DNA of 64,000 nucleotides from Stutzerimonas stutzeri. GTDB taxonomy: Bacteria; Pseudomonadota; Gammaproteobacteria; Pseudomonadales; Pseudomonadaceae. Shown piece after piece: positions 29,679 to 41,148 of this stretch; position 1 is the first letter of the stretch; each line of letters starts with the position of its first letter. The notes under the pieces are model-generated. The model was not told the origin of the DNA. It saw only the letters and a list, made by a program, of their open reading frames with translations, and did not search any database. The position numbers were made by a program, and so were the translations under genes. The DNA is taken from the NCBI RefSeq assembly GCF_015291885.1, contig NZ_CP036186.1, forward strand, positions 1 through 64,000, written 5' to 3'.

Positions 29679-30334
29679 GACAGGCCTCCGCGCATCCGTC
29701 CGCGGGCCAGCCGGCGTTCCAGCTGGCGCATGCCGAAGTTGATCGCCTGGGCCAGGACGAAATAGATCACCAGTGCCAGGCCGAAGATCTCCATGGTCAT
29801 CAGCGTCGCCTGATCCAGCTGGCGGGCGCGGAAGGCCAGATCCGACAGGGTGATCAGCGAAACCAGCGAGGTGTTCTTCAGCAACTCGATCAGCAGATTG
29901 GTGCCGGGCGGAATTGCCGCGAGCAACGCCTGCGGCAGGATGATTCGGCGCATGCGTGTCAGCGGCGTCATGTTCAGCGCCTGGCAGGCTTCGTGCTGGC
30001 CCTGGTGCACCGAGCGGATCGCGCCGCGCAGCACCTCGGCGCCATAGGCACCGATGTTCAGACCCAGACCGACCACGGCCACGGCGAAGGCACTCATTTC
30101 GACATTGAACGGTGGCATCGGCAGCACGAAATACAGCCAGAACAGCTGCACCAGCAGCGACGAGCCGCGGAAGACTTCGATATAGGTGATGGCCAGCCAG
30201 CGCAATGGCGCCACTGGCGAAAGCCGGGCCAGCGCGGCGATCAGCGCGCAGGCGATGGCCAGCAGGGAGCCGAAGAACGTCACCTTCACGGTGACCCAGG
30301 CACCCTGCAGCAGCAGAGGAAGCAGTTCGATCAT
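29675..30334 (-). CDS. ehuC: ABC transporter permease, ectoine/hydroxyectoine type
   Basis: This is the second channel subunit, with the same fold and an ATPase-docking loop (EACQALNMTPLTRMRRIILPQ region). The ATG at 30334 (MIELLPLLLQGAWVTVKV) gives 219 residues, equal to its partner; a TTG-initiated extension to 30379 is less likely. The gap to the binding-protein gene upstream is 121 bp, room for processing that would let the binding protein be made in excess. Confidence 0.8.
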   Translation of the reverse strand: MIELLPLLLQGAWVTVKVTFFGSLLAIACALIAALARLSPVAPLRWLAITYIEVFRGSSLLVQLFWLYFVLPMPPFNVEMSAFAVAVVGLGLNIGAYGAEVLRGAIRSVHQGQHEACQALNMTPLTRMRRIILPQALLAAIPPGTNLLIELLKNTSLVSLITLSDLAFRARQLDQATLMTMEIFGLALVIYFVLAQAINFGMRQLERRLARGRMRGGLS

Positions 30335-30455
30335 GATGGCGCTATCCGGTTTTCCGGAGCGCTGAGCGAGGCTGCGCAAACAGCGGCGCAGCCTTGGTCA
30401 GCGTTCACAAGCGGGACAGCAGGCCGGCTGCGCCAACCAGCCGCCCCGACGGGCT

Positions 30456-31313
30456 TCAGGCGCCGCAGAGTTCGGCGGCAGTCTTGTCGGTGATGTTGGA
30501 GCGATCGAAGCCGAATGGCTCGATGGTCTTCAGATGCTCCTCGCTGCCCAGCCACTGCTTGAGCTCGGCATTGACCGCGTCACGCAGCGCCTTGTCCTGC
30601 GGACGGAAGGCCAGCGCGCCATAACCGGCACGGGCTGGATCGTCCTTGAAGTCGGCGATGGCCTCGACATCGTCACCGGCCTTGTCCGCCAGCCCTTTCA
30701 TGGTCAGCTGGGTGCCGATGGCGGCATCGGCGCGACCGCTGCGTACGGCCTGCAGCTGCGAGGTGGTATCCGGGACCTGCAGAATCTGCGAATCCTTGAT
30801 GCCCGCCTTACGTGCATAACCGAGGTTCACGGTGCCGGACATGATGGCGATCTTTACGTCGGGATTGCCGGCTATGTCCTCGTAGCTGCGCAGGTTCTTC
30901 GGGTTGCCTTCGGCTACCAGCAGGGTGTCGAGCAGGCGGTAATGCGGATCGGTGAACAGCACTTGCTTGCAGCGTTCGGGGGTGATGTACATGCCGGCCG
31001 CGATGAGATCGAAGCGCCCGGCGCGCAGGCCAGGGATCAGCGAGCCCCACTCGGTGAGTACCGGTTTTATGGTGTCGATCTGCATGCGCTCGAAGACTTT
31101 GCGCACGATCTCTGGCGATTCACCGGTAACGCTGCCGTCGAGGGCGGTGTAGGCGAATGGCGTTTCGTTGGCATAGCCGATGCGGACGCTGCTGCTGTCC
31201 TTGATCTTTTCCAGGGTATCGGCCTGGGTAATGCTGGCGAAACCTATGCTGGCCAGGGCGGCGCAGCTGATCAGCAGCCGGCGGGAGCGTGTCGGGATGG
31301 TGCTGTTCCTCAT
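30456..31313 (-). CDS. ehuB: Ectoine/hydroxyectoine-type substrate-binding protein
   Basis: This is a periplasmic receptor that delivers solute to the EhuCD channel. The 285-residue protein has an Arg-rich signal peptide ending near QADTLEK (about residue 31), then the solute-binding fold with VRIGYANETPFAYTALDGS and SGTVNLGYARKAGIK. The region SPEIVRKVFERMQIDTIKPV and overall pattern fit EhuB. ATG 31313 has AGGAGAAAC just upstream. It is the first gene of ehuBCDA, which suggests uptake of ectoines as osmoprotectants. Confidence 0.8.
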   Translation of the reverse strand: MRNSTIPTRSRRLLISCAALASIGFASITQADTLEKIKDSSSVRIGYANETPFAYTALDGSVTGESPEIVRKVFERMQIDTIKPVLTEWGSLIPGLRAGRFDLIAAGMYITPERCKQVLFTDPHYRLLDTLLVAEGNPKNLRSYEDIAGNPDVKIAIMSGTVNLGYARKAGIKDSQILQVPDTTSQLQAVRSGRADAAIGTQLTMKGLADKAGDDVEAIADFKDDPARAGYGALAFRPQDKALRDAVNAELKQWLGSEEHLKTIEPFGFDRSNITDKTAAELCGA

Positions 31314-31651
31314 GGGAGTTTCTCCTGTTCCTTGTAGAGACCCGAGGAATCGGATCGTTATTTGTCTAGGAGGGGCAATTGCGTTGAGCCGTACCGCGAA
31401 CGCCTTAGAACGAAGCAACGACCTGCCGGAAAACTGGGGTCGATAGCTTGGCTCAATCGAACAGGCAAACGGACGGCAAGCCAGGAGGGTACAAAAGCTG
31501 ACCATAAAATGGAAATCGGAGGGCATCTGGATCGAATGGATGCGATCAGAATGGATGAAGCGATCAGTGCTGGATTGACCGAACGGCCGAGATCGATTGA
31601 TAAAACAAAACGGCCCGCCAGTTGGCGGGCCATGCAGAAGCGCGCAGCGCC
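31314..31651. other. Intergenic region upstream of ehuB
   Basis: This 338-bp stretch has no credible gene. It contains the trkA terminator at its right end and an imperfect direct repeat (GATC, AATGGATG and a terminal GC in common; 31530-31543 and 31544-31561). The ehuB promoter must lie here. I could not place its -35 and -10 boxes with confidence. Confidence 0.5.
31601..31631 (-). terminator. trkA terminator
   Basis: On the minus strand an 8-bp stem (GGCCCGCC / GGCGGGCC, loop of 4) is followed by GTTTTGTTTTA. It ends the def-fmt-rsmB-trkA direction of transcription 20 bp after the trkA stop. Confidence 0.92.
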
Positions 31652-33025
31652 TCAGAAAAACGTCAGGCCGGCTTGAAAAAGTCGCTCCACATCGCGGATG
31701 TGGCGTTTGTCGACCAGAAACAGGATCACGTGGTCGCCGGACTCGATTACCGTAATGTCATGAGCGATGAGCACCTGATCGTCACGTATCACCGCACCAA
31801 TGGTGGTGCCTGGCGGCAGGGCGATCTGTGCGATGGGCCGCCCGACGACCTTGCTCGAACGCGAATCGCCGTGGGCGATCACCTCGATCGCTTCGGCGGC
31901 ACCGCGGCGTAAGGAGTGGGCACTAACGATGTCGCCACGGCGTACGTGGGTTAGCAGGGTGCCGATAGTGGCCAGCTGCGGACTGATGGCGATATCGATC
32001 TCGCCGCCCTGGACCAGGTCGACGTAGGCGGGGTTGTTGATGATGCACATCACCTTGCGTGCGCCCAGCCGCTTGGCCAGTAGCGACGACATGATGTTGG
32101 CCTCATCGTCGTTGGTCAGCGCCAGGAACACGTCCGCTTCGTTGATGTTCTCCTCGACCAGCAGGTCGCGATCCGAGGCACTGCCCTGCAGGATGATGGT
32201 GCTGTCCAGTGTGTCCGACAGGTAGCGACAGCGTGCCGGGTTCATCTCGATGATCTTGACCTGGTACCTGCTCTCGATGGCCTCGGCCAGCCGCTCGCCG
32301 ATATGGCCGCCGCCGGCGATGACGATGCGTTTGTAGTTTTCGTCGAGCCGGCGCATCTCGCTCATGACTGCGCGAATATGGCCTTTGGCGGCGATGAAGA
32401 AGACCTCGTCATCTGCCTCGATCACCGTATCGCCCTGCGGCAGGATCGCCTGGTTGCGGCGGAAGATGGCGGCTACGCGGGTATCGACATTGGGCATGTG
32501 GCGGCGCAGCTGGCGCAGCTCCTGACCTACCAGCGGCCCGCCGTAATAGGCGCGCACTGCCACGAGCTGTGCCTTGCCTTCGGCAAAATCGATTACCTGC
32601 AGAGAGCCTGGATGCTCGATCAGGCGCTTGATGTAATTGGTGACCACCTGTTCGGGGCTGATCAGTACGTCGACCGGAATCGCTTCATTGTTGAACAGGC
32701 CGGAACGGGTCAGATAGACCGACTCGCGCACCCGGGCGATCTTGGTCGGCGTATGGAACAGTGTGTAGGCGACCTGACAGGCGACCATGTTGGTTTCGTC
32801 GCTGTTGGTCACCGCCACCAGCATGTCGGCATCGTCTGCGCCGGCCTGGCGCAGCACCGTCGGAAAGGAGCCGCGGCCCTGAACGGTGCGGATGTCCAGG
32901 CGGTCGCCGAGATCGCGCAGTCGGTCGCCGTCGGTGTCCACCACGGTGATGTCGTTGGCTTCGCTGGCGAGGTGTTCGGCGAGAGTGCCACCGACCTGGC
33001 CGGCACCGAGAATGATGATCTTCAC
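31652..33025 (-). CDS. trkA: Potassium uptake regulatory protein TrkA
   Basis: TrkA is the cytosolic nucleotide-binding subunit of the Trk potassium uptake system. The 457-residue protein has two tandem halves, each with a Rossmann-type TrkA-N domain ([17 protein letters not shown] at the start and [18 protein letters not shown] near 233) and a TrkA-C domain. It follows rsmB by 74 bp in the conserved def-fmt-rsmB-trkA order. Confidence 0.97.
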   Translation of the reverse strand: MKIIILGAGQVGGTLAEHLASEANDITVVDTDGDRLRDLGDRLDIRTVQGRGSFPTVLRQAGADDADMLVAVTNSDETNMVACQVAYTLFHTPTKIARVRESVYLTRSGLFNNEAIPVDVLISPEQVVTNYIKRLIEHPGSLQVIDFAEGKAQLVAVRAYYGGPLVGQELRQLRRHMPNVDTRVAAIFRRNQAILPQGDTVIEADDEVFFIAAKGHIRAVMSEMRRLDENYKRIVIAGGGHIGERLAEAIESRYQVKIIEMNPARCRYLSDTLDSTIILQGSASDRDLLVEENINEADVFLALTNDDEANIMSSLLAKRLGARKVMCIINNPAYVDLVQGGEIDIAISPQLATIGTLLTHVRRGDIVSAHSLRRGAAEAIEVIAHGDSRSSKVVGRPIAQIALPPGTTIGAVIRDDQVLIAHDITVIESGDHVILFLVDKRHIRDVERLFQAGLTFF

Positions 33026-33099
33026 GCGATCACTCCTGAGAGGCGGCTGAGTGCCGCCGCTTCCATGTTGGGCCCGAGCGCATGGCGCCAGGGATTGGC

Positions 33100-34422
33100 T
33101 TAGGCATTACGACCACGTGGCTGCGCCGCGATCTTGATCAGCTTGGCATAGTAGAAGCCGTCGTGGCCGTTCTCCTGCGGCAGCAGCTGCCGGCCATGCG
33201 CTTGCGCCAGGCCGAAGCTGCCTGGCAGGTCCAACTCGCGGGCGCCCGGCGTGCGCTCGAGGAAGGCGCCGATCACCTCGCGGTTCTCGGTCGGCAGCAC
33301 CGAGCAGGTTGCATACAGCAGCACGCCGCCAACTTCCAGGGTCGGCCACAGCGCATCGAGCATCTCGCCTTGCAACGCTGCAAGGGGGGCAATGTCATCG
33401 GCCTGGCGGGTCAGCTTGATATCCGGATGTCGGCGGATCACGCCGGTGGCCGAACAGGGCGCATCGAGCAGGATGCGCTGGAATGGCTTGCCATCCCACC
33501 AGCGCTCGGTGGCGCGGGCATCGTCAGCGACCAGTTGCGCACTCAGTTGCAGGCGATCGAGGTTTTCCCGTACTCGGACCAGGCGCTTGGGCTCCAGGTC
33601 CAATGCGATCAGCTCGGCCAGCTGTGGTTCACGTTCAAGCAGATGACAGGTCTTGCCGCCCGGTGCGCAGCAGGCGTCCAGCACGCGCTGGCCCGGCGCC
33701 AGGTCGAGCAGCGAGGCGGCCAGCTGTGCGGCTTCGTCCTGCACGCTGACCCGTCCTTCGGCAAAGCCCGGCAGCTGATGCACATCACAGGGCGTGACCA
33801 GGCGGATGCCGTCCACGCTGAATTCGCAGGGGTGGGCTTCGATATCGGCGCTCTGCAGCTCGGCGAGATAACCATCCCGGCTGACCTGACGGCGGTTGAC
33901 CCGCAGCATCATCGGCGGATGCGCGTTGTTCGCCGCGCAGACGGACTCCCAATGCTCCGGCCAGTGCGCCTTGAGCGCTTTCTGCAGCCAGCGCGGATGG
34001 GCGACGCGGATCACCGGGTCATGTTCGAGTTCGGCCAGCAGCGCTTCGCCTTCGCGTTGGGCACGGCGCAGCACGGCATTGAGCAGCCCCTTGGCCCAAG
34101 GCTTCTTCAGCTTGTCGACGCAACCGACGGTTTCGCCGATGGCCGCATGGGCCGGAATGCGGGAATAGAACAGCTGGTACAGACCGACCAGCAAAAGCGC
34201 CTCGACATCGCGATCGGCAGCCTTGAAAGGTTTTTGCAGCAGCTTGTCGGCCAGGCCGGCCAGGCGCGGATACCAGCGTGCAGTACCGAAGGCCAGGTCC
34301 TGGGTCAGGCCGCGGTCGCGGGCGTCCACTTTGCCCAGCACTTCTGGCAGGCTGCTGCCCAACGAGGCCTTGCCGGAGAGCACGACGCTCAGCGCACGGG
34401 CCGCGGCCAGGCGCGGGTTCAT
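33100..34422 (-). CDS. rsmB: 16S rRNA (cytosine-967) C5-methyltransferase
   Basis: RsmB methylates C967 of 16S rRNA. The 440-residue protein has an N-terminal NusB-like domain (about 1-140), the SAM motif [10 protein letters not shown] near 252, the catalytic-Cys motif [10 protein letters not shown] near 321 and [11 protein letters not shown] near 373. Its start overlaps the fmt stop as ATGA. The long plus-strand open frame opposite it is a GC-codon shadow. Confidence 0.97.
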   Translation of the reverse strand: MNPRLAAARALSVVLSGKASLGSSLPEVLGKVDARDRGLTQDLAFGTARWYPRLAGLADKLLQKPFKAADRDVEALLLVGLYQLFYSRIPAHAAIGETVGCVDKLKKPWAKGLLNAVLRRAQREGEALLAELEHDPVIRVAHPRWLQKALKAHWPEHWESVCAANNAHPPMMLRVNRRQVSRDGYLAELQSADIEAHPCEFSVDGIRLVTPCDVHQLPGFAEGRVSVQDEAAQLAASLLDLAPGQRVLDACCAPGGKTCHLLEREPQLAELIALDLEPKRLVRVRENLDRLQLSAQLVADDARATERWWDGKPFQRILLDAPCSATGVIRRHPDIKLTRQADDIAPLAALQGEMLDALWPTLEVGGVLLYATCSVLPTENREVIGAFLERTPGARELDLPGSFGLAQAHGRQLLPQENGHDGFYYAKLIKIAAQPRGRNA

Positions 34423-35363
34423 TGACCGAGCACCAGACCGGGGGCGAACTGCTCGCGGCGGCTGTTGTACAGGTCGCCGAAGCCGAGCGGCTTGCCGCCG
34501 GGCAGTTGCAGGCGAGTCAGACGCAGGGCGCCTGTGCCGCAGGCAACGGTCAGCCCTTCCTTGCTCGCTTCTAGGATATGGCCGGGCTCGCCCTGCCCTT
34601 CGGCCAGGTGCGCGGCATGTACTTTCAAGGTTTCACCGGCAAGCGTGCTGTGGCAAATCGGCCAGGGATGGAAGGCGCGAATCAGCCGCTCCAGCTCGAC
34701 CGCCGGGCGCGTCCAGTCAATGCGCGCCTCGTCCTTGCTCAGCTTGTGGGCATAGGTGGCCAGACTATCGTCCTGTACTTCCCCTGCGAGCGTGCCGTCT
34801 GCGAGGCCATCGACCGCCTGCACCACTGCCTGCGCGCCGAGCGCGGCGAGACGGTCGTGCAGCGTGCCGCCGGTGTCCTCGGCGGATATTGGCGTATGGA
34901 CCTTGAGCAGCATCGGCCCGGTGTCCAGGCCGGCTTCCATCTGCATCACGGTGACGCCGGATTCGTCGTCACCGGCCTCGATCGCGCGCTGGATAGGCGC
35001 CGCGCCACGCCAGCGTGGCAGCAGCGAGGCGTGGCTGTTGATGCAGCCCAGGCGCGGCATGTCGAGCACCGCCTGCGGCAGGATCAGGCCATAGGCGACC
35101 ACGACCATCAGGTCCGCCTGCAGTGCCGCCAGCTCCTTCTGCGCCGCGGGATCACGTAGCGTCTGCGGCTGAAACACGGGAATGCCGTGTTGCACGGCCA
35201 GTTGCTTGACCGGGCTGGGCATCAGCTTCTGCCCGCGACCGGCAGGGCGATCCGGCTGGGTGTAGACGGCGATGATCGACTTGCCCGCATCAAGCAGGGC
35301 CTGCAGATGCTGAGCGGCGAATTCCGGGGTGCCGGCGAAGACGATGCGCAAGGGCTGGGTCAT
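34419..35363 (-). CDS. fmt: Methionyl-tRNA formyltransferase
   Basis: Fmt formylates the initiator Met-tRNA using 10-formyl-tetrahydrofolate. The 314-residue protein starts at ATG 35363 ([20 protein letters not shown]), with the catalytic region [20 protein letters not shown] near 106-125 and a C-terminal tRNA-binding domain. A longer open frame upstream is not conserved. It lies 53 bp after def, with a terminator-like hairpin between. Confidence 0.97.
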   Translation of the reverse strand: MTQPLRIVFAGTPEFAAQHLQALLDAGKSIIAVYTQPDRPAGRGQKLMPSPVKQLAVQHGIPVFQPQTLRDPAAQKELAALQADLMVVVAYGLILPQAVLDMPRLGCINSHASLLPRWRGAAPIQRAIEAGDDESGVTVMQMEAGLDTGPMLLKVHTPISAEDTGGTLHDRLAALGAQAVVQAVDGLADGTLAGEVQDDSLATYAHKLSKDEARIDWTRPAVELERLIRAFHPWPICHSTLAGETLKVHAAHLAEGQGEPGHILEASKEGLTVACGTGALRLTRLQLPGGKPLGFGDLYNSRREQFAPGLVLGQ

Positions 35364-35375
35364 GGGGAGCTCGCT

Positions 35376-35403
35376 AAGAAAAAGGCTTGCCGTAGCAAGC
35401 CTT
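35376..35403 (-). terminator. Terminator or attenuator between def and fmt
   Basis: On the minus strand AAGGCTTGC pairs with GCAAGCCTT (9 bp, loop of 4), followed by TTTTTCTT. It would reduce read-through from def into fmt, so fmt-rsmB-trkA may be partly uncoupled. Confidence 0.85.
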
Positions 35404-35416
35404 CGAGGTTCGGGAA

Positions 35417-35923
35417 TCAAGCCTGCTGGCGGTGAATCTTTTCCAGCTTCTTCTTGATCCGATCGCGCTTGAGGCTGGAGAGATAATCGACGAACAGCTT
35501 GCCGTTGAGGTGATCGCACTCGTGCTGGATGCACACCGCGAGTAGGCCTTCGGCGACCATCTCGTAGGGTTTGCCATCACGATCCAACGCCTTGATCCGC
35601 ACTTTCTGCGGGCGATCGACGTTCTCGTAGAAACCCGGTACCGACAGGCAGCCTTCCTGGTACTGGTCCATCTCGTCGGTCAGCGATTCGAGTTCGGGGT
35701 TGATGAAAACCCGCGGCTCGGACCTGTCTTCGGACAGATCCATCACCACCACGCGCTTGTGCACATTGACCTGTGTCGCGGCCAGGCCGATGCCCGGAGC
35801 CTCGTACATGGTCTCGAACATGTCGTCGATCAGCTGGCGAATGCCGTCATCGACCACATCCACCGTTTTGGCGATGGTGCGCAGCCGCGGATCGGGAAAT
35901 TCAAGGATGTTCAGAATGGCCAT
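35417..35923 (-). CDS. def: Peptide deformylase
   Basis: Def removes the N-formyl group from nascent proteins. The 168-residue protein shows all three metal-site motifs: GIGLAATQV near 45, EGCLSVPG near 89 and [12 protein letters not shown] near 132, whose Cys and two His bind iron. It is the first gene of the def-fmt-rsmB-trkA group and is divergent from the LysM gene. Confidence 0.98.
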   Translation of the reverse strand: MAILNILEFPDPRLRTIAKTVDVVDDGIRQLIDDMFETMYEAPGIGLAATQVNVHKRVVVMDLSEDRSEPRVFINPELESLTDEMDQYQEGCLSVPGFYENVDRPQKVRIKALDRDGKPYEMVAEGLLAVCIQHECDHLNGKLFVDYLSSLKRDRIKKKLEKIHRQQA

Positions 35924-36071
35924 ATGCGTTTGTGATGCACTTATGGAATAAAGTCAAAAGCCGCTGCTAAGATGCCGAGCAGCATGGAAAACGGCTTAAT
36001 GCCGCGATCCAAAAGGGTTCCGCGGCGCTAGGGCGCTTTACGTGAAGGCACATAATAAAGGGATTCACCAC

Positions 36072-37097
36072 ATGAGGAAATCACTACTCGCCCTGCTGCT
36101 GGTGGCCGTCGGCGGGCTCGCCCAGGCCGCGGTGCAGCTCAAGGACAACCACCCGGAGCGGTATACCGTGGTGAAGGGCGACACACTCTGGGACATTTCA
36201 GGCCGTTTTCTACGTGAGCCGTGGAAATGGCCGGAGCTGTGGCACGCCAATCCGCAAATCTCCAATCCTCATCTGATCTACCCTGGTGACACCCTGAGCC
36301 TGGTCTATGTCGACGGTCAGCCGCGACTGGTACTCGACCGAGGTGCTTCGCGTGGCACCATCAAACTGTCGCCGACCGTGCGTACGACACCGATGGCCGA
36401 AGCCATTCCGACCATTCCGCTGGAGGCGATCAACAGCTTCCTGCTGAGCAACCGCATCATCGACACCGCCGAGCAATTCCAGGGCGCGCCCTATATCGTC
36501 GCCGGCAACGCCGAGCGGGTGATCAGCGGCGCGGGCGATCGCATCTACGGCCGCGGCAGCTTCGAAGCGAACATGCCGGCTTATGGCATCTTCCGCCAGG
36601 GCAAGACCTACGTCGATCCAGACAGCGGCGAGTTCCTCGGCATCAACGCCGATGACGTCGGCACGGTGGAAATCGTCGAGATCGAAGGCGACATCGCCAC
36701 CATGCAGCTGACCCGTACTACCCAGGAAGCGCGTATCGGTGATCGCCTGTTCCCGGGCGAAGAGCGTGCAGTCAATTCCACCTTTATGCCCAGCGCGCCG
36801 TCCACCGATGTCGAGGGCGTAATCCTTGACGTACCGCGTGGTGTTACCCAGATCGGCCAGTTCGATGTGGTCACGCTGAACAAGGGGGCTCGCGACGGCC
36901 TGAAGGACGGCAACGTGCTGGCGGTCTACAAGACCGGTGAAACCGTGCGTGACCGTGTGACGGGCGAAAACGTGAAGATTCCGGATGAGCGTTCCGGTCT
37001 GCTGATGGTGTTCCGCACCTACGACAAGCTCAGCTACGGCCTGGTGCTGCAGGCGACCCGCTCTCTGGCAGTGAAGGACAAGGTCCGTAATCCCTGA
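36072..37097 (+). CDS. LysM domain exported protein
   Basis: The 341-residue protein starts at ATG 36072 with a clear signal peptide (MRKSLLALLLVAVGGLAQA), then an N-terminal LysM peptidoglycan-binding domain (YTVVKGDTLWDISGRFL through HLIYPGDTLSLVY). The remaining 250 residues form a region of unknown fold conserved beside dprA in pseudomonads. It probably acts at the cell wall; its exact role is not known to me. A terminator follows. Confidence 0.88.
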   Translation: MRKSLLALLLVAVGGLAQAAVQLKDNHPERYTVVKGDTLWDISGRFLREPWKWPELWHANPQISNPHLIYPGDTLSLVYVDGQPRLVLDRGASRGTIKLSPTVRTTPMAEAIPTIPLEAINSFLLSNRIIDTAEQFQGAPYIVAGNAERVISGAGDRIYGRGSFEANMPAYGIFRQGKTYVDPDSGEFLGINADDVGTVEIVEIEGDIATMQLTRTTQEARIGDRLFPGEERAVNSTFMPSAPSTDVEGVILDVPRGVTQIGQFDVVTLNKGARDGLKDGNVLAVYKTGETVRDRVTGENVKIPDERSGLLMVFRTYDKLSYGLVLQATRSLAVKDKVRNP

Positions 37098-37103
37098 GTC
37101 ACG

Positions 37104-37128
37104 AGCCCCGCATATGCGGGGCTTTTTC
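37104..37128 (+). terminator. Terminator after the LysM gene
   Basis: The perfect 20-bp palindrome AGCCCCGCATATGCGGGGCT is followed by TTTT within a T5C run, 7 bp after the stop codon. Confidence 0.92.
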
Positions 37129-37183
37129 ATGCTGCGATAACCACCGCAAGGATGCGGTGCAACGAGACAAGGAGTGCTCGCCC

Positions 37184-38281
37184 ATGCCTGCTATTTCCCC
37201 CGCCGAAGTGGATGCCCGGCTGCGTCTGCATTTGCTGCCCGATCTCGGTCCGCGACGTCTGCGCAAACTGCTCAGTGCCTTCCCCGATGCCGCTTCGGCG
37301 CTTAGTGCGCCAGCCAGCGCCTGGCGCTCGCTGGGGTTGCCGGCCAGTTGTGCCGAGCCGCGGCGTAGTGCCGAAATCCGCGAGCGTGCCAGCGCGGCTC
37401 TTGCCTGGCTGGAGCAGCCGGACCGGCATCTGCTCTGCTGGGACGATCCCAACTACCCCGCTATGCTCGCTGAACTGCCGGATGCGCCACCGCTGCTGTT
37501 CATTGCCGGCGATCCGACTTTGCTCGAGCGACCCCAGCTGGCGATGGTCGGCAGCCGCCGCGCCTCGCGCAACGGTCTGGACAATGCCCGGGCCTTCTCC
37601 CGCAGCCTGGCCGGCGCCGGCTTCGTCATCACCAGCGGGCTGGCATTGGGCATCGATGGTGCTGCGCATCAGGGCGCGCTGGACGCCGGCGGCAAGACCG
37701 TCGCGGTGCTCGGTACCGGCCTGGAACGCTTGTATCCGCAGCGTCATGTCGGCCTTGCCCAGCAGATCGTCGAAGGAGGTGGGGCGCTGGTGTCCGAGTT
37801 GCCATTGGACTGCCCGCCGCAGGCAAGCAACTTTCCGCGGCGCAATCGCATCATCAGTGGCCTGTCGCTGGGCGTGCTGGTGGTCGAAGCGAGTCCCTCC
37901 AGTGGTTCGCTGATCACCGCGCGACTCGCTGCCGAGCAGGGCCGCGAGGTCTACGCGATTCCCGGTTCGATCCATCATCCCGGCGCCCGTGGCTGCCATC
38001 AGCTGATTCGCCAGGGCGCGGCGCTGGTGGAGTCGGTCGAGGATGTGCTCGAAGCCCTGCGCGGCTGGCAGCGCGTTGCACCGGTGGCCGGCGAAACACC
38101 AACGCAGACAGGGCCGGACAGCCCGCTGCTGCGCGAGCTGCTGGCCGCCCCGCGGAGCAGCGAAGCACTGGCCATGGCGATCGATCAACCCCTCGGGCAG
38201 GTGCTGGCGCAGCTGACCGAGCTGGAAGTCGACGGACTGGTGGCCAGCGACAACGGCCTCTGGACGGTGGTCTCCCGCTAG
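37184..38281 (+). CDS. dprA: DNA processing protein DprA
   Basis: DprA protects incoming single-stranded DNA and loads RecA during natural transformation, a trait known in P. stutzeri. ATG 37184 is preceded by AAGGAG and gives 365 residues. It has an N-terminal helical domain, the Rossmann core with MVGSRRASRNGLDNARAFSR near 119 and ITSGLALGIDGAAHQGAL near 149, FPRRNRIISGLS near 215 and a C-terminal winged-helix. A large antisense open frame is a shadow. Confidence 0.95.
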   Translation: MPAISPAEVDARLRLHLLPDLGPRRLRKLLSAFPDAASALSAPASAWRSLGLPASCAEPRRSAEIRERASAALAWLEQPDRHLLCWDDPNYPAMLAELPDAPPLLFIAGDPTLLERPQLAMVGSRRASRNGLDNARAFSRSLAGAGFVITSGLALGIDGAAHQGALDAGGKTVAVLGTGLERLYPQRHVGLAQQIVEGGGALVSELPLDCPPQASNFPRRNRIISGLSLGVLVVEASPSSGSLITARLAAEQGREVYAIPGSIHHPGARGCHQLIRQGAALVESVEDVLEALRGWQRVAPVAGETPTQTGPDSPLLRELLAAPRSSEALAMAIDQPLGQVLAQLTELEVDGLVASDNGLWTVVSR

Positions 38282-38446
38282 ATGGAGCTGCGGGCCTGGG
38301 GGGCGTGCTTGTCGACCCAGTCCTATGGTTTGCACACTCGAAAGGCGGGGGCTGTTGCAGCCTGTTGCGAATCGGCCGCCCAGCCCCCTGCTCGACGGCA
38401 GGTGCCTTGGGTACACTGCCGGCTTTTCAGTCAGGCAGAGGTCGGC

Positions 38447-39004
38447 ATGATCGGCGATTGGCGTGTGCAGCAAGTGGCGCGGGTGGTTCGCGCCGGCGGA
38501 GTGATCGCCTACCCGACCGAAGCGGTCTGGGGGGTTGGCTGTGACCCTTGGGACGAAGACGCGGTACTGCGCCTGCTGGCGCTCAAGGAGCGGCCCGTGG
38601 AGAAGGGTCTGATCCTGGTCGCCGACAGCATCGAGCAGTTCGATTTCCTGCTGGAGGATGTGCCCGAGCGTTGGCTCGACCGCCTGGCTGGTACCTGGCC
38701 GGGGCCGAACACCTGGCTGGTGCCGCATCGTGGCCGCTTGCCGGAGTGGATCACTGGGCGACACGACAGCGTCGCGCTGCGGGTAACCGATCACCCACTG
38801 GTCACGCGGCTGTGTGCGCTGACCGGCCCGCTTGTTTCTACGTCCGCCAATCCTGCCGGTCGTCCCGCGGCGCGCTCGCGACTGCGGGTCGAGCAGTATT
38901 TCCCGCGTCAGCTCGACGCCGTGTTCACCGGCCCCCTGGGTGGGCGGCGCAACCCCAGCGTCATTCGCGATCTGCGCACGGGCGAAGTGATTCGTCCGGC
39001 CTGA
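38447..39004 (+). CDS. tsaC: Threonylcarbamoyl-AMP synthase TsaC
   Basis: TsaC (YrdC family) makes the threonylcarbamoyl-AMP used for t6A37 of tRNAs. The 185-residue protein from ATG 38447 ([14 protein letters not shown]) has [14 protein letters not shown] near 23 and [10 protein letters not shown] near 140, both binding-site motifs. The reading frame is open to 38282 but the extra segment is unconserved. A TACACT box about 33 bp before the ATG could be its -10 element. Confidence 0.93.
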   Translation: MIGDWRVQQVARVVRAGGVIAYPTEAVWGVGCDPWDEDAVLRLLALKERPVEKGLILVADSIEQFDFLLEDVPERWLDRLAGTWPGPNTWLVPHRGRLPEWITGRHDSVALRVTDHPLVTRLCALTGPLVSTSANPAGRPAARSRLRVEQYFPRQLDAVFTGPLGGRRNPSVIRDLRTGEVIRPA

Positions 39005-39026
39005 ACCGGCGTTGAAACCGCTGTAC

Positions 39027-39048
39027 GGCTGCCCCTATAAAGGCAGCC
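39027..39048. terminator. Hairpin between convergent tsaC and qor
   Basis: GGCTGCC and GGCAGCC form a 7-bp stem with an 8-base loop midway between the two stop codons. There is no T run, so efficiency as an intrinsic terminator is doubtful. Confidence 0.45.
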
Positions 39049-39057
39049 GCCGCGGCG

Positions 39058-40035
39058 TCAGGGCAGCAGAATGGTCGATCCGGTGGTTTCCCCGGCCGCC
39101 AGTTTGCGCTGGGCTTCGGCCGCTTCGCTGAGCGGGTAGCGCTGGCCTATCTCGACCTGGATCTTGCCGCTGCCGATCATCTCGAACAGTTCGTCGGCCA
39201 TGGCCTGCAGACGCTCCGGCGTGTCGGCGTAGCCGGCCAGGGTCGGCCGGGTGACGAACAGCGAGCCTTTCTGCGCCAGCACGCCGAGGTTTACCCCGGT
39301 GACGGCGCCGGACGCGTTGCCGAAGCTGACCAACAGGCCGCGCGGGGCGACGCAATCGAGGGAAACTTCCCAGCTGCTCTTGCCCACCGAGTCGTAGACC
39401 ACCGGGCACTTCCTGCCTTCGGTCAGCTCCAGTACGCGTTGCACCACGTCCTCACGGGTGCGATCGATGGTGGCCCAGGCGCCCAGGGCCTTGGCCCGCT
39501 CGGCCTTCTCCGCCGAGCCGACCACGCCGATCAACTGCGCGCCCAATGCGCGCGCCCACTGACAGGCGATCGATCCGACACCACCGGCAGCGGCATGGAA
39601 CAGCACCGTTTCGCCGGCCTGCAGCGGATGGATCTGGCGCAGCAGGTATTGGCAGGTCAGACCCTTGAGCATCACTGCGGCAGCCTGCTCGAAGCTGACG
39701 GAGTCCGGCAGTTTGACCAAGTGCCGTGCCGGCAGCGTGTGATAGTCGGCGTACGCACCGAGCGGACCGGTGGCATAGGCGACGCGGTCGCCCGGCTGCA
39801 GGTGCTGCACGCCCTCACCCACCGCGTCGACCACGCCGGCACCCTCGGTGCCCAGACCGGACGGCAGGCTCGGCGGCTGGTACAGGCCGCCGCGGAAATA
39901 GGTGTCGATGAAGTTCAAGCCGATGGCGTGGTTGCGCACCCGCACCTCGCCTGCAGCCGGCGCGCTGAGCGGCACATCGATCTGTTCCAGGACTTCGGGA
40001 CCGCCGTGCTGGCTGAATTGGATGCGCTGGGACAT
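39058..40035 (-). CDS. qor: NADPH:quinone oxidoreductase
   Basis: This is a zinc-free medium-chain dehydrogenase that reduces quinones with NADPH. The 325-residue protein starts at ATG 40035 (MSQRIQFSQHGGPEVLEQID), with GLNFIDTYFRGGLY near 43 and the NADPH-binding GETVLFHAAAGGVGSIACQW stretch near 135-160. It lacks the Cys/His set of zinc alcohol dehydrogenases. It is divergent from hemF, as in P. aeruginosa PA0023-PA0024. Confidence 0.95.
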   Translation of the reverse strand: MSQRIQFSQHGGPEVLEQIDVPLSAPAAGEVRVRNHAIGLNFIDTYFRGGLYQPPSLPSGLGTEGAGVVDAVGEGVQHLQPGDRVAYATGPLGAYADYHTLPARHLVKLPDSVSFEQAAAVMLKGLTCQYLLRQIHPLQAGETVLFHAAAGGVGSIACQWARALGAQLIGVVGSAEKAERAKALGAWATIDRTREDVVQRVLELTEGRKCPVVYDSVGKSSWEVSLDCVAPRGLLVSFGNASGAVTGVNLGVLAQKGSLFVTRPTLAGYADTPERLQAMADELFEMIGSGKIQVEIGQRYPLSEAAEAQRKLAAGETTGSTILLP

Positions 40036-40055
40036 GTCTGGCTCCTGGTCTTTGA

Positions 40056-41105
<1,050 letters not shown>

Positions 41106-41148
41106 CCGTCGATTGCTACCTGTATCCAACACTGCGCAAGGATCACCC

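Noticed and set aside
31530-31566. CRISPR-like or iteron-like array upstream of ehuB
   Set aside because: There are only two imperfect units of unequal length with no spacers; it does not meet the pattern of either.
33082-34425. 447-residue plus-strand open frame opposite rsmB
   Set aside because: rsmB has complete catalytic motifs on the minus strand; this frame has only shadow codon bias.
37127-38794. 555-residue open frame antisense to dprA
   Set aside because: It mirrors the GC-rich third-position pattern of dprA and tsaC, has no ribosome site or recognisable domain, and covers conserved genes on the other strand.
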